DNA of 64,000 nt from Gelatiniphilus marinus (GTDB taxonomy: Bacteria > Bacteroidota > Bacteroidia > Flavobacteriales > Flavobacteriaceae): the NCBI RefSeq assembly GCF_042678305.1, contig NZ_JBHUDT010000002.1; one strand, given 5' to 3'. This document shows positions 33,729 through 42,021 of this stretch, one piece after another. The notes under the pieces were generated by a model. The model did not search any database and was not told the DNA's origin. It was given only the letters and a program-made list of their open reading frames with translations. Positions within the stretch are counted from its first letter, which is position 1. Each line of letters starts with the position of its first letter. The position numbers and the translations under genes are program-made.

Positions 33729-34277
33729 CTAGCTTTTTATTTTTTTTATTTGACGGGGTTTTAACCATAACCAAAAACCACTAAACGACAGCAGTATTAG
33801 CGCCAATGAGGTTGCCGTAGAATATATCAGTTTTAATGGTTTGGATTGGTTTTTAAAAAGGTAATCTAAAATGGAACCTTCATGAATCATCTCGATAATA
33901 TCTGCTGTTCGTTGTTTTTCAGAAATAATTTGACCCGAGTAGCAGTCTATTTGTAATTCTGTAAAATGATTTTCAAAACGTACTTTGGCTGTGCCCTTAT
34001 TGGGCCGATAATCAATTCTGTTGATTTCAGACGATAGATTCATTTTTTCAATATATGCAACCGCATTTTTTTTAATGACATCTAAAGAAATTAAATCCCG
34101 ATTATTGGCAAAAGATTTTTGGGTGCTGGGTTTAAATTGAAGTTGGTCCTTCCAAGCAAGAAGCAAACCTGTAGCTCCCATTATAAACATAAACACAACA
34201 AACGGTACCGCAACAAACCGATGCAGTTTTCGGTAAATTCTAGATTGTTTTGCTAATGTTTTGGTTTTTGCTTTCAA
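33729..34277 (-). CDS. PepSY-domain membrane protein
   Basis: A 182-residue protein with two membrane helices (about residues 20-42 and 148-170) and a periplasmic domain between them resembling PepSY. The N-terminal YRKLHRFVAVPFVVFMFIMGATGLLLAWKDQL and the C-terminal FWLWLKPRQIKK match the PepSY-associated transmembrane family. Related proteins take part in iron-siderophore reduction or modulate peptidases, but the role here is unknown. It lies upstream of the secreted protein genes on the same strand with a 62-bp gap. Confidence 0.85.
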   Translation of the reverse strand: MKAKTKTLAKQSRIYRKLHRFVAVPFVVFMFIMGATGLLLAWKDQLQFKPSTQKSFANNRDLISLDVIKKNAVAYIEKMNLSSEINRIDYRPNKGTAKVRFENHFTELQIDCYSGQIISEKQRTADIIEMIHEGSILDYLFKNQSKPLKLIYSTATSLALILLSFSGFWLWLKPRQIKKIKS

Positions 34278-34353
34278 AAAAACAGGAGATTTAAAGCTGC
34301 CGAAAATAAGAAATTAAAACACGTTTATTCTTAAAGAGTTGTTAAGAAACTTA

Positions 34354-34926
34354 TTACCAACCGCCTCTATCTTTAATATTTGATTCGCAAAGTCGTATAA
34401 TTTCTGCTATGCGTTTTTCTCTTGTAGCCTCTCTTTTCGCTTGGTTTAACCAATACAAATACCCCTTTCTGTAAGACGGTGCAAAGTTTTTGTAATGGTT
34501 AAACGCTTGTTTGTTTTTATTGAATGCGTTTTGAAGTTCTTTTGGAATCACCTCATTTTCAACATCATCTAAGGCCGTCCATGACCCATTTTGTTTTGCG
34601 ATTTTAATTATTTCAAGACCGCTTTGATGCATTAAATTTGAAGCCTTCAACTCAATAATATATCTTTTGTTTAAAGCGCTCCATACACTTTTTTGGTTTC
34701 GTGGTGTAAAGTATTGTCGCCGTTTTCCGTTGCCCAAACTTTTTACGGTTGAGTCGATCCAACCATAACAAAGCGCCACTTTAACGGCGTCTTCCCACCG
34801 CATTGAGGCTTCTTTGTTTTCAACTTTATAAAAAATAAGATACACGCCTTTTACCGAGCTATGGTTTTGGTGTAACCATTCGCGCCATTCGGTATCGGTT
34901 TTAAAATAAAGCTCGGGGAGTTTCAT
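34354..34926 (-). CDS. YdeI/OmpD-associated family protein
   Basis: A 190-residue cytosolic protein. The N-terminal KTDTEWREWLHQNHSSVKGVYLIFYK, the core WEDAVKVALCYGWIDSTVKSL and the C-terminal YLYWLNQAKREATREKRIAEI are diagnostic of the YdeI family. The family is widespread but has no firmly established biochemical function; in some bacteria it has been linked to resistance to cationic peptides. It lies 5 bp after the M1 peptidase gene in the same direction, but a functional link is not evident. Confidence 0.9.
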   Translation of the reverse strand: MKLPELYFKTDTEWREWLHQNHSSVKGVYLIFYKVENKEASMRWEDAVKVALCYGWIDSTVKSLGNGKRRQYFTPRNQKSVWSALNKRYIIELKASNLMHQSGLEIIKIAKQNGSWTALDDVENEVIPKELQNAFNKNKQAFNHYKNFAPSYRKGYLYWLNQAKREATREKRIAEIIRLCESNIKDRGGW

Positions 34927-34931
34927 GGAGA

Positions 34932-36584
34932 TTAAAGCTTTTTTGCATTAACGTAAAAATTTCTATTCACTATTAAAGGCGGGTTACTAGTCTTTAAACG
35001 CTTTGTTTTCCAATCTGCTTTCGGAAATAACCATTGCTGCTCATTTTCTATTTCTACTTGAATGGGCATATCAAAACCATCAACAATATTTATCCAACGG
35101 TATTTTAGTGCTTTATTGTTAATCTCATATTCTAAAGTTGGTATTTTCGTGGTTCTTAAATATTGATTAAAAAATTCGGTTAAATCAATGCTGGTTTCTT
35201 TAGATAGAAAATCTTCTATTTGTTGCGTGGTTACCGTTTGATGGTAGAACGTTACGTTCATTTTACGTAAAATTTGTCTCCATTTTTCATCATCTTCAAT
35301 AAGTTGGCGCAAGGTATGCAACATGTTGGCGCCTTTGTAATACATGTCTGTGCCCGATCCTTTTTTGTTAACACCGTAAAATTTCCCGATGATGGGTTTG
35401 TCGTTAACAATGTTTTTTCGGGTGCCGATGACGTAATCTGCCGAGGCTTCCTTTCCGTAGTAATAATCCAGAAACAGGTTTTCTGAATAGGCTGTAAAGC
35501 TTTCGTGAATCCACATATCGGCAATGTCTTTATTGGTAATGCTGTTGGCAAACCATTCGTGGCCGGCTTCGTGGATAATGATAAAATCGAATTTTAAACC
35601 CCAACCGGTTCCCGACAAATCGTTGCCCAAATAGCCTTTTTTGTACTGATTGCCGTAGGTTACAGAGCTTTGGTGCTCCATGCCCAAATAGGGCACTTCA
35701 ACCAGTTTAAAGCTATCGGCATAAAAGGGGTATTGCCCAAACCAATGCTCGAAGGCTTCCATCATTTTCGGGGCATCTTTAAAATGAGTTTTGGCTTTTT
35801 CAAGGTTATCGCGCAGCACGTAATAATCCATGTCCAAGTTGCCTGCCATACCATCGTAAACCTCTGAAAAGTTAACGTAATCGCCAATATTCATATTAAC
35901 ACCGTAATTATTGATTGGGTTTTTTACAAACCAATGGTAGGTTTTGGTATCGCCAATTTGCTCGATTTTACGCAATCTGCCATTAGAGATATTCATTAAT
36001 TTTGAAGGCACGTTAACGCTAATGAGCATGCTATCAACCTCATCGTACATGTGGTCTTTATTTGGCCACCAAACACTCGCGCCCAAACCTTGGCAGGATG
36101 TGGCAATAAAATGGTTGCCATTGTTGTCTTTTTTCCAAGAAACACCACCATCCCATGGGGCACGAATAGCTTCCTTTGGTACGCCTTCGTAATACACGGT
36201 TACACTATTAATACCGCCTATGTTTTGATTGTCGATTAGTGTGATAAAATGCGCGTTTCCGTCGTGTTTTATGTTTAAATCTTTTCCGTTTTGAGTGGCT
36301 TTTGTGAGTTTTAAAGGTGGTTGCAAATCGATTTGCATCACGGAATGATTCTTCAAAACTTTATATTGAACGGTGTTTTTTCCTTTAATGGATTTTTCAT
36401 CGGGATTTAATTTTATATCTAAATGATAATAGGTTAAATCCCACCAAGAACGTTCGGGAGTAATGCTTCCGCGTAAGGTATCTTGCCTTGTAAATTGTTG
36501 TTTTTCTGATGATGCGTCTTGTGCTTCAATTGAAACAAACGAAACTATTAATAAGATTATTAATAAACGGAAGCCGTAATTCAT
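34932..36584 (-). CDS. M1 family zinc metallopeptidase
   Basis: A 550-residue secreted aminopeptidase-like enzyme with signal peptide MNYGFRLLIILLIVSFVSIEA. The zinc site is H338-E339-A-G-H342 with the third ligand E361 (HExxH-x18-E), and GMEHQS takes the place of the GAMEN exopeptidase motif. The N-terminal beta domain covers about residues 45-230. A short C-terminal part follows the catalytic domain, but the long helical ERAP-type domain of larger M1 enzymes is absent, as in many Bacteroidetes relatives. It lies between the M28 gene and the YdeI-family gene. Confidence 0.94.
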   Translation of the reverse strand: MNYGFRLLIILLIVSFVSIEAQDASSEKQQFTRQDTLRGSITPERSWWDLTYYHLDIKLNPDEKSIKGKNTVQYKVLKNHSVMQIDLQPPLKLTKATQNGKDLNIKHDGNAHFITLIDNQNIGGINSVTVYYEGVPKEAIRAPWDGGVSWKKDNNGNHFIATSCQGLGASVWWPNKDHMYDEVDSMLISVNVPSKLMNISNGRLRKIEQIGDTKTYHWFVKNPINNYGVNMNIGDYVNFSEVYDGMAGNLDMDYYVLRDNLEKAKTHFKDAPKMMEAFEHWFGQYPFYADSFKLVEVPYLGMEHQSSVTYGNQYKKGYLGNDLSGTGWGLKFDFIIIHEAGHEWFANSITNKDIADMWIHESFTAYSENLFLDYYYGKEASADYVIGTRKNIVNDKPIIGKFYGVNKKGSGTDMYYKGANMLHTLRQLIEDDEKWRQILRKMNVTFYHQTVTTQQIEDFLSKETSIDLTEFFNQYLRTTKIPTLEYEINNKALKYRWINIVDGFDMPIQVEIENEQQWLFPKADWKTKRLKTSNPPLIVNRNFYVNAKKL

Positions 36585-36631
36585 GAGTTTAAATTTTGCT
36601 TAAAATTAATTAAAAAGAAGTTTAAACGAGT

Positions 36632-37981
36632 TCAATCTCTAAATATTTTGTTTGGAAAAACCACTACGCTTTCAAAACCGTTTTCTCCAACCGATGCGAT
36701 ACCAAAAAAGTAATTGTCAATCACTATCCCATTTAAAGTAAATTCTGAAACATCTCCAACATAACGGCTGTAATCCCAAGTAGGCGATGTGGTTTCTCGC
36801 CAATAAATTTTATAACCTATGGCGCCATCAACCTTATCCCATTTAAACTTTACCGATGGCTGTACAATACCGCCAATGGCCACATTGTTTGGTTGCGGAG
36901 GTGCAGCGGCTAAACTCGCCATATTTATGGCGTTTACCGCAGTTAGTTTTTTGGCATAATCAAAATTAACATGCTCGATAACATCGCCATATTTTATGCC
37001 GTTTTCTTCGCGAATATCTTGATGCTGTTGGGTGTAGTTTTCGTGTGCTTCCATAATTCTTATCCCCGCAAAACCCAAGTCGTTAAAAGGTCTGTGATGT
37101 CCGCCCCTGCCAAATCTATCCAATCGATAAACCATCATCGGGTTCATTTCCGGCATGTAGGTTTTTGTGGTTTTATGTATGTATCTCGCCAATTGGCGTG
37201 AAATACCATCGACTTCGCCACCGTAAAAACGGCGTAATTGCCGTTCTCTTTCGGTTTCTGTTGGAGGCACAGGTTCGGAGAAAATTCTAAATGTTCTATT
37301 ATCGATTACACCATCAACACCTTTAATGTTTCCAATCATATCATTATTTAAAACGCCAATAATATTCCAGCCTTTTTCTTGCGCATATTTTGCTAATCCT
37401 GCACCACCAAAAAGCCCTTGTTCTTCGCCAGAAAGTCCGACATAAATAATGCTATTTTCAAATTTATATTTAGATAAAACCCGAGCCGCTTCAATGGTGC
37501 CTGCCATACCAGAGGCATTGTCGTTTGCTCCGGGCGCATCGGTAGTAAAATCCATAGTATCACTGGCGCGCGAATCAATATCACCACTCATAATAATATA
37601 ACGATTTGGGTATTTTGTGCCTTTTTGAATGGCCACAACATTAACAACCCAAGCATCGTGCGGCACTCTGCGATTTCCTTCTTTTGTAACAAAATCCTTT
37701 TGGTAAAAAACCTCTAAACAATGGTTGCAATCTTTTGAAATGGACTGGAATTCAGATTTAATCCAACGTCTTGCTGCACCAATACCTCGTGTGTTTGAAA
37801 GCGTGTCGCTAAAGGTGTTTCGAGTGCCAAAATCGGCTAGGGTTTGGATATCTTTTTGAATACGTTCTGCTGAAACAGCTTCAATAATATCGTAAATTTT
37901 TTGATGGGTTTGCGAAAAAGAAGTAAATGCAATTAAGCAAAAACTGAAGTAAGTAACTAATTTTAGAATGTGTTTGTGCAT
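36632..37981 (-). CDS. M28 family peptidase with C-terminal FN3-like domain
   Basis: A 449-residue secreted enzyme with a signal peptide. In the M28 domain (about residues 90-350) the second-metal and catalytic residues are visible: D154 in GANDNASG, E186-E187 in GLSGEEQG and D214 in LNNDMIGN. The first metal ligand, normally His in a GHxDS motif, is Asp134 here (MSGDIDSRASD). I think this form recurs in a Bacteroidetes subgroup, but cannot confirm it. Residues about 365-449 form a fibronectin-type domain. There is no sorting domain, so periplasmic location is likely. It neighbours the M1 and S9 peptidase genes. Confidence 0.9.
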   Translation of the reverse strand: MHKHILKLVTYFSFCLIAFTSFSQTHQKIYDIIEAVSAERIQKDIQTLADFGTRNTFSDTLSNTRGIGAARRWIKSEFQSISKDCNHCLEVFYQKDFVTKEGNRRVPHDAWVVNVVAIQKGTKYPNRYIIMSGDIDSRASDTMDFTTDAPGANDNASGMAGTIEAARVLSKYKFENSIIYVGLSGEEQGLFGGAGLAKYAQEKGWNIIGVLNNDMIGNIKGVDGVIDNRTFRIFSEPVPPTETERERQLRRFYGGEVDGISRQLARYIHKTTKTYMPEMNPMMVYRLDRFGRGGHHRPFNDLGFAGIRIMEAHENYTQQHQDIREENGIKYGDVIEHVNFDYAKKLTAVNAINMASLAAAPPQPNNVAIGGIVQPSVKFKWDKVDGAIGYKIYWRETTSPTWDYSRYVGDVSEFTLNGIVIDNYFFGIASVGENGFESVVVFPNKIFRD

Positions 37982-38032
37982 AATTAAAATTGAAAATTAT
38001 TTGTTTTAATATGGAGATTAAAGATAGTAAAA

Positions 38033-38070
38033 TAAAAAACGCCTCAGAACATTGGTCCCGAAGCGCTTTT
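38033..38070 (-). terminator. Probable terminator of the beta-oxidation operon
   Basis: On the - strand AAAAGCGCTTC and GAGGCGTTTT form an imperfect stem followed by a T-rich tract. It lies 36 bp after the acyl-CoA dehydrogenase stop codon. The imperfect stem lowers certainty. Confidence 0.5.
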
Positions 38071-38105
38071 AACATTTGAGTTAGTCACGATATGTTTTTA
38101 GTAAA

Positions 38106-39914
38106 CTAAAAACAATATTTATTTTCAGCCTTTACTTTTTCGGCTATCTCAATACGCAAATCTACAATATCTGGGTAGTTTTGGTATTTTGTAAAACGTT
38201 TAAGACCCATGAGCATCATGCGTTGTTCATCACCTTCAGCAAAAGAAATAATGCTTTCTTTTCCTTTTTCTTCAATAATATCTACCGCTTGGTATAGATA
38301 TAATTTAGACATGGCAATTTGAACCGACTGCGAAGCTTCGCCAAAACGCTTAACATTCTTTTCGGTTCTTAAAATCGCCGATTCTGCCATATAGATTTCA
38401 ATTAAAATATCTGCAGCTGCGATTAATAATTGTTGGTGTTCTTCAAGTTGAGGTCCAAATTTTTGAACGGCACCACCAGCAACCATCAAGAAGGTTTTTT
38501 TCAACTTCTTAATCATTTCTTTTTCTTCTGAAAATAACTCAGAATAATCTGGGGTTTCAAACGATGGTATGCCCATTAATTCTTCTTGCACTTTTTGAGC
38601 AGGACCTAATAAATCTACATGGCCTTTCATCGCTTTTTTCACTAGCATACCCACACATAACATGCGGTTAATTTCGTTTGTGCCTTCGTAAATTCGTGTA
38701 ATCCTAGCGTCTCTCCAAGCGGCTTCCATAGGTGTGTCTTCAGAAAAGCCCATGCCTCCAAAAATTTGAATACCTTCATCTGCGGCATTTTGTATGTCTT
38801 CAGAAACGGCCACTTTAAGTATGGAGCACTCAATGGCGTATTCTTCGACGCCTTTTAATTCGGCTTCTTGGTGAGAATTTCCGGCAGCTTCTCGCAATGC
38901 AATGCGGTCTTCAATGTTTTTGGCCGCTCTATAGGTTGCAGATTCGCCTACGTAAGCATTCGTTGCCATTTCGGCTAATTTGGTTTTTATAGCACCAAAA
39001 TTTGCGATAGGGGTGTTGAATTGCTTGCGTTCGTTGGCGTATTGTACTCCAGTTGTTAAGATACGACGTTGAGAATCTAAACAGGCCGCAGCCAATTTAA
39101 TACGACCCACGTTTAATGCATTCATGGCTATTTTAAAACCTTCACCACGTCCTGCCAGCATGTTTTCTGCGGGAATAACAGTATCATTAAAGAATACTTG
39201 ACGTGTTGATGAGGCGCGAATACCTAATTTGTGCTCTTCTTCACCCATAGTGATACCATTCGGGTTGTTTTTGTCGTATTCTACAATAAATCCTGTGATG
39301 TTTTTATCGTCTTCAATTCGCGCAAAAACAATCATGACGCTACAAAAACCGGCGTTTGAAATCCACATTTTTTGTCCGTTAATCTTATACGTCTTACCAT
39401 CTGCAGATAACTCGGCTGTAGTTTTCCCAGAATTCGCATCAGATCCCGCACCTGGTTCGGTTAAGCAATAGGCACCAAACCACTCGCCAGAGGCCAATTT
39501 TGGAACGTATTTTTTCTTTTGTTCCTCTGTACCATAGAGTGTGATAGGTAAGGTTCCAATACCAGTATGCGCACCAAAGGCCGTACTAAATGAACCTGTT
39601 CCAGACGAGATATAATCGCAGGTTAATACGGTAGATACAAAGCCCATGCCTAGACCGCCATAGGCTTCAGGTACAGCTACACTTAAAAAACCCATGTCAC
39701 CAGCTTTACGCATCACCTCTTCTGTTAATGCATAGTCTTTTGCTTCAAATCGTGCTTTATGGGGTATGATTTCTCGGTCGTTAAATTCTATAACCGATGC
39801 TTTCATCATGTTTTGCTCTTCGGTAAAATCTTCCGGAGTAAAAATGTCTTCGCAGTTGGTTTCTTTTACAAGAAATTGTCCGCCTCGTAATAAATCTTTT
39901 TCTTTTGATTCCAT
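38106..39914 (-). CDS. Acyl-CoA dehydrogenase
   Basis: A 602-residue FAD enzyme for the first step of fatty acid beta-oxidation. The N-terminal domain follows a 35-residue leader; the FAD-binding stretches YCLTEPGAGSDA and KMWISNAG and the C-terminal YEGTNEINRM motif are present. The extra C-terminal helical domain of about 150 residues makes it longer than classical 380-residue enzymes, like the VLCAD group, and suggests long-chain substrates. It is the last gene of the operon with the FadB-like protein and thiolase. A 190-bp gap with inverted AGTATTAAG repeats separates it from the thiolase gene. Confidence 0.95.
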   Translation of the reverse strand: MESKEKDLLRGGQFLVKETNCEDIFTPEDFTEEQNMMKASVIEFNDREIIPHKARFEAKDYALTEEVMRKAGDMGFLSVAVPEAYGGLGMGFVSTVLTCDYISSGTGSFSTAFGAHTGIGTLPITLYGTEEQKKKYVPKLASGEWFGAYCLTEPGAGSDANSGKTTAELSADGKTYKINGQKMWISNAGFCSVMIVFARIEDDKNITGFIVEYDKNNPNGITMGEEEHKLGIRASSTRQVFFNDTVIPAENMLAGRGEGFKIAMNALNVGRIKLAAACLDSQRRILTTGVQYANERKQFNTPIANFGAIKTKLAEMATNAYVGESATYRAAKNIEDRIALREAAGNSHQEAELKGVEEYAIECSILKVAVSEDIQNAADEGIQIFGGMGFSEDTPMEAAWRDARITRIYEGTNEINRMLCVGMLVKKAMKGHVDLLGPAQKVQEELMGIPSFETPDYSELFSEEKEMIKKLKKTFLMVAGGAVQKFGPQLEEHQQLLIAAADILIEIYMAESAILRTEKNVKRFGEASQSVQIAMSKLYLYQAVDIIEEKGKESIISFAEGDEQRMMLMGLKRFTKYQNYPDIVDLRIEIAEKVKAENKYCF

Positions 39915-39922
39915 TTATTCTT

Positions 39923-40080
39923 AGTATTAAGTATGCAGTACAAAGTATTAAGATTTTCCAGCTGAAAAGTTATTGTCTTTGTACTTAAATACAAGTTGCG
40001 TTGTTATTTTATTAATTCTTTTTCCTCAATATTTATATTTAGTATCATGTATAAATTTCAAGTACGAAGTTCTTAATACT
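39923..40080. repeat. Degenerate inverted repeats between thiolase and acyl-CoA dehydrogenase
   Basis: AGTATTAAG occurs at 39923-39931 and 39944-39952, and its complement CTTAATACT at 40072-40080. Related GTAC/GTAT words lie around each. About 120 bp without a gene lie between. The arrangement looks like terminal repeats without cargo. Confidence 0.5.
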
Positions 40081-40104
40081 TCATACTAAAAATCTTAATT
40101 CTGT

Positions 40105-41298
40105 TTATTTCAAAAATTCAAATATCCCACAGGCGCCTTGACCCGTACCCACACACATGGTTACAGCACCATATTTGCCTTGCATGTTTTGTTTGCGCAT
40201 TTCATCAAAGAGTTGCACCGATAATTTAGTGCCGGTACAGCCTAGTGGATGTCCTAATGCAATAGCACCACCATTTACGTTTATAATATCTGGGTTTAGG
40301 TTTAACTCGCGAATAACTGCTAAAGACTGAGATGCGAAGGCTTCATTTAATTCTATAAGAGATAAGTCCTCTTGTTTTAAACCCGCTTGTTTTAATGCTT
40401 TTGGGATGGCTTTTACTGGGCCAATACCCATGATTCTTGGTTCTACGCCTGCTGCAGCATAACTGACCAAACGTGCAATGGGTTCAAGATTTAATTCTTT
40501 AACCATGTCTTCACTCATAATCATAACAAAGGCAGCACCATCACTCATTTGCGACGAGTTTCCTGCGGTTACACTACCGCCTGCAGCAAATACTGGTCGT
40601 AGTTTTGCCAAAGCTTCCAGACTGGTTCCGGCACGAGGGCCTTCGTCTTTAGTAACGGTGTAAGACCTTGTTGCTTTTTTTCCGTTGGAATCAATATAGG
40701 TTTCATCTACTGTAATCGGTACAATTTGCTCTTGAAAACGATTTTCAGCTTGCGCTCTCAACGCTTTCATGTGCGAATGGTAAGCAAACTCATCTTGGTC
40801 TTCACGGGAGACTTTAAATTGCTTAGCAACGGCTTCAGCCGTATTTCCCATGCCCCAATAATAGTCTTCGTGTCCCGCTTTTACGGTATCGTAGTTTAAT
40901 TCTGGTTTAAAGCCTGTCATAGGTACGGCACTCATGCTTTCGGCACCGCCTGCTATAATACAGTCGGCCATCCCAGCTTGTATTTTTGCTGTGGCAATGC
41001 CTATGGTTTCGATACCCGATGCACAAAAACGATTCACGGTTACTCCAGGAACATCCACACTATCTAATCCAATTAATGAAATAAATCGTGCCATATTTAA
41101 GCCCTGTGCACCTTCTGGCATGGCGTTTCCAACAATAACGTCGTCAATACGTTTTTTGTCTAAATTAGGAAGTTGAGTCATCATGTGCTGAATGGTTTCA
41201 GCAGCTAGTTCGTCTGTTCTTTTAAAACGGAACACGCCTTTTGGCGCTTTACCAACTGCGGTTCTGTATGCTTTTACGATGTATGCTGTTTTGTTCAT
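40105..41298 (-). CDS. fadA: Acetyl-CoA C-acyltransferase (thiolase)
   Basis: A 397-residue thiolase that splits 3-ketoacyl-CoA into acetyl-CoA and a shortened acyl-CoA. The nucleophile is C92 in NRFCASGIET. The active-site His lies in GGAIALGHPLGCTG and the second Cys in CVGTGQGACGIFE. Length and motifs match FadA/FadI-type enzymes of the degradative kind, supported by the neighbouring acyl-CoA dehydrogenase and FadB-like genes. Upstream, the gap to the S23 gene is full of TCTAG-rich repeats. Confidence 0.95.
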   Translation of the reverse strand: MNKTAYIVKAYRTAVGKAPKGVFRFKRTDELAAETIQHMMTQLPNLDKKRIDDVIVGNAMPEGAQGLNMARFISLIGLDSVDVPGVTVNRFCASGIETIGIATAKIQAGMADCIIAGGAESMSAVPMTGFKPELNYDTVKAGHEDYYWGMGNTAEAVAKQFKVSREDQDEFAYHSHMKALRAQAENRFQEQIVPITVDETYIDSNGKKATRSYTVTKDEGPRAGTSLEALAKLRPVFAAGGSVTAGNSSQMSDGAAFVMIMSEDMVKELNLEPIARLVSYAAAGVEPRIMGIGPVKAIPKALKQAGLKQEDLSLIELNEAFASQSLAVIRELNLNPDIINVNGGAIALGHPLGCTGTKLSVQLFDEMRKQNMQGKYGAVTMCVGTGQGACGIFEFLK

Positions 41299-41314
41299 AG
41301 TTTTTGTTATTGGA

Positions 41315-41346
41315 GTCTAGAATCTAGATGACTAGAAATTAGACTT
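41315..41346. repeat. TCTAG-rich repeat patch before the thiolase gene
   Basis: Words AGTCTAGAA, TCTAGATGACTAGAAA and TTAGACT follow each other just upstream of the thiolase start. They resemble the 15-bp units of the two arrays flanking the four-helix-bundle gene and form a third, degenerate patch. Confidence 0.55.
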
Positions 41347-41432
41347 ATTCTCTTTTTATTTATTTTAATGAGTCTAGATTACTGGAAGTCAGGCTGTTTT
41401 TTTTTTTTATTATCATTCTGTTTTTTTGTCTA

Positions 41433-41506
41433 GTTTCTAATAGTCTACGTTCTAATAGTCTAGTTTCATATAGTCTATGTTCTAATAGTCTAAACTCTAG
41501 TGTCTA
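41433..41506. repeat. 15-bp tandem repeat array, left of the four-helix-bundle gene
   Basis: Four consecutive 15-bp units run from 41433 to 41492 (GTTTCTAATAGTCTA, CGTTCTAATAGTCTA, GTTTCATATAGTCTA, TGTTCTAATAGTCTA) and a 14-bp variant follows to 41506. The array ends 4 bp before the stop codon of the gene. Confidence 0.9.
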
Positions 41507-41510
41507 TTAA

Positions 41511-41870
41511 TTAGTCACCCAAATTATCAATAAACTTTCCTAATATTTTTTGAATTTGTAATACTTTATTTTCTAATTCTTCAAACGTATTTTTGTCTAA
41601 ATAGCCTTCATTATAAGAAACAATTAATTGTGTTTCCCATTCAAAAGCAGAACCAAGACTATTTTCAAGATATTTTTTAAAATGTCTTTCGGTACTTTTG
41701 CTAGAACCTTCCGAAATGTTTGAAGGAATAGAAACAACACATCTGTTCATTTGACTAATAAGATTATATCTTTCAAAATCAGGGAAAGTTCTAGTTAATC
41801 TATAATTATCTTTCACAAGGGAAATTCCATCTTGCCATACTTTTAATTTTTTGAAATTGTGTCGTCCCAT
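41511..41870 (-). CDS. Four-helix-bundle protein (S23 / 23S rRNA intervening-sequence type)
   Basis: A 119-residue protein of the S23 family, first known from intervening sequences in 23S rRNA genes and structurally related to the Avd accessory protein of diversity-generating retroelements. Diagnostic segments are FKKLKVWQDGISLVKDNYRLT, LISQMNRCVVSIPSNISEGSS and ENSLGSAFEWETQLIVS. It interrupts a fatty-acid operon in the same direction, with 148 and 212 bp of noncoding DNA on its sides. These carry arrays of 15-bp repeats. There is no reverse transcriptase or rRNA gene nearby. Function is unknown. Confidence 0.92.
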   Translation of the reverse strand: MGRHNFKKLKVWQDGISLVKDNYRLTRTFPDFERYNLISQMNRCVVSIPSNISEGSSKSTERHFKKYLENSLGSAFEWETQLIVSYNEGYLDKNTFEELENKVLQIQKILGKFIDNLGD

Positions 41871-41961
41871 AGATTTTTTTAGATTATAGACAACTAGAAA
41901 CTAGACTGATATTTTATTATTTGTTTGTCTAAGTTCTGTTCATCTAGACTCTAACTGTTTA

Positions 41962-42021
41962 GTTGTGTAGACTCTAGCTATCTAGATTCTAGTTATCTAG
42001 ACTCTAGCTGTCTTAAGTCTA
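41962..42021. repeat. 15-bp tandem repeat array, right of the four-helix-bundle gene
   Basis: Four consecutive 15-bp units: GTTGTGTAGACTCTA, GCTATCTAGATTCTA, GTTATCTAGACTCTA and the weaker GCTGTCTTAAGTCTA. The last unit contains the stop codon of the FadB-like gene. In the same orientation the units agree with the left array at about 9 of 15 positions (GTT at the start, TCTA at the end). Confidence 0.9.

Noticed and set aside
41511..41870. Diversity-generating retroelement
   Set aside because: The S23 protein resembles Avd, but there is no reverse transcriptase, template repeat or variable-repeat target gene in the window.
41433..42021. CRISPR array
   Set aside because: The units are directly adjacent 15-mers without spacers, and no cas gene lies nearby. 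It is a tandem repeat.
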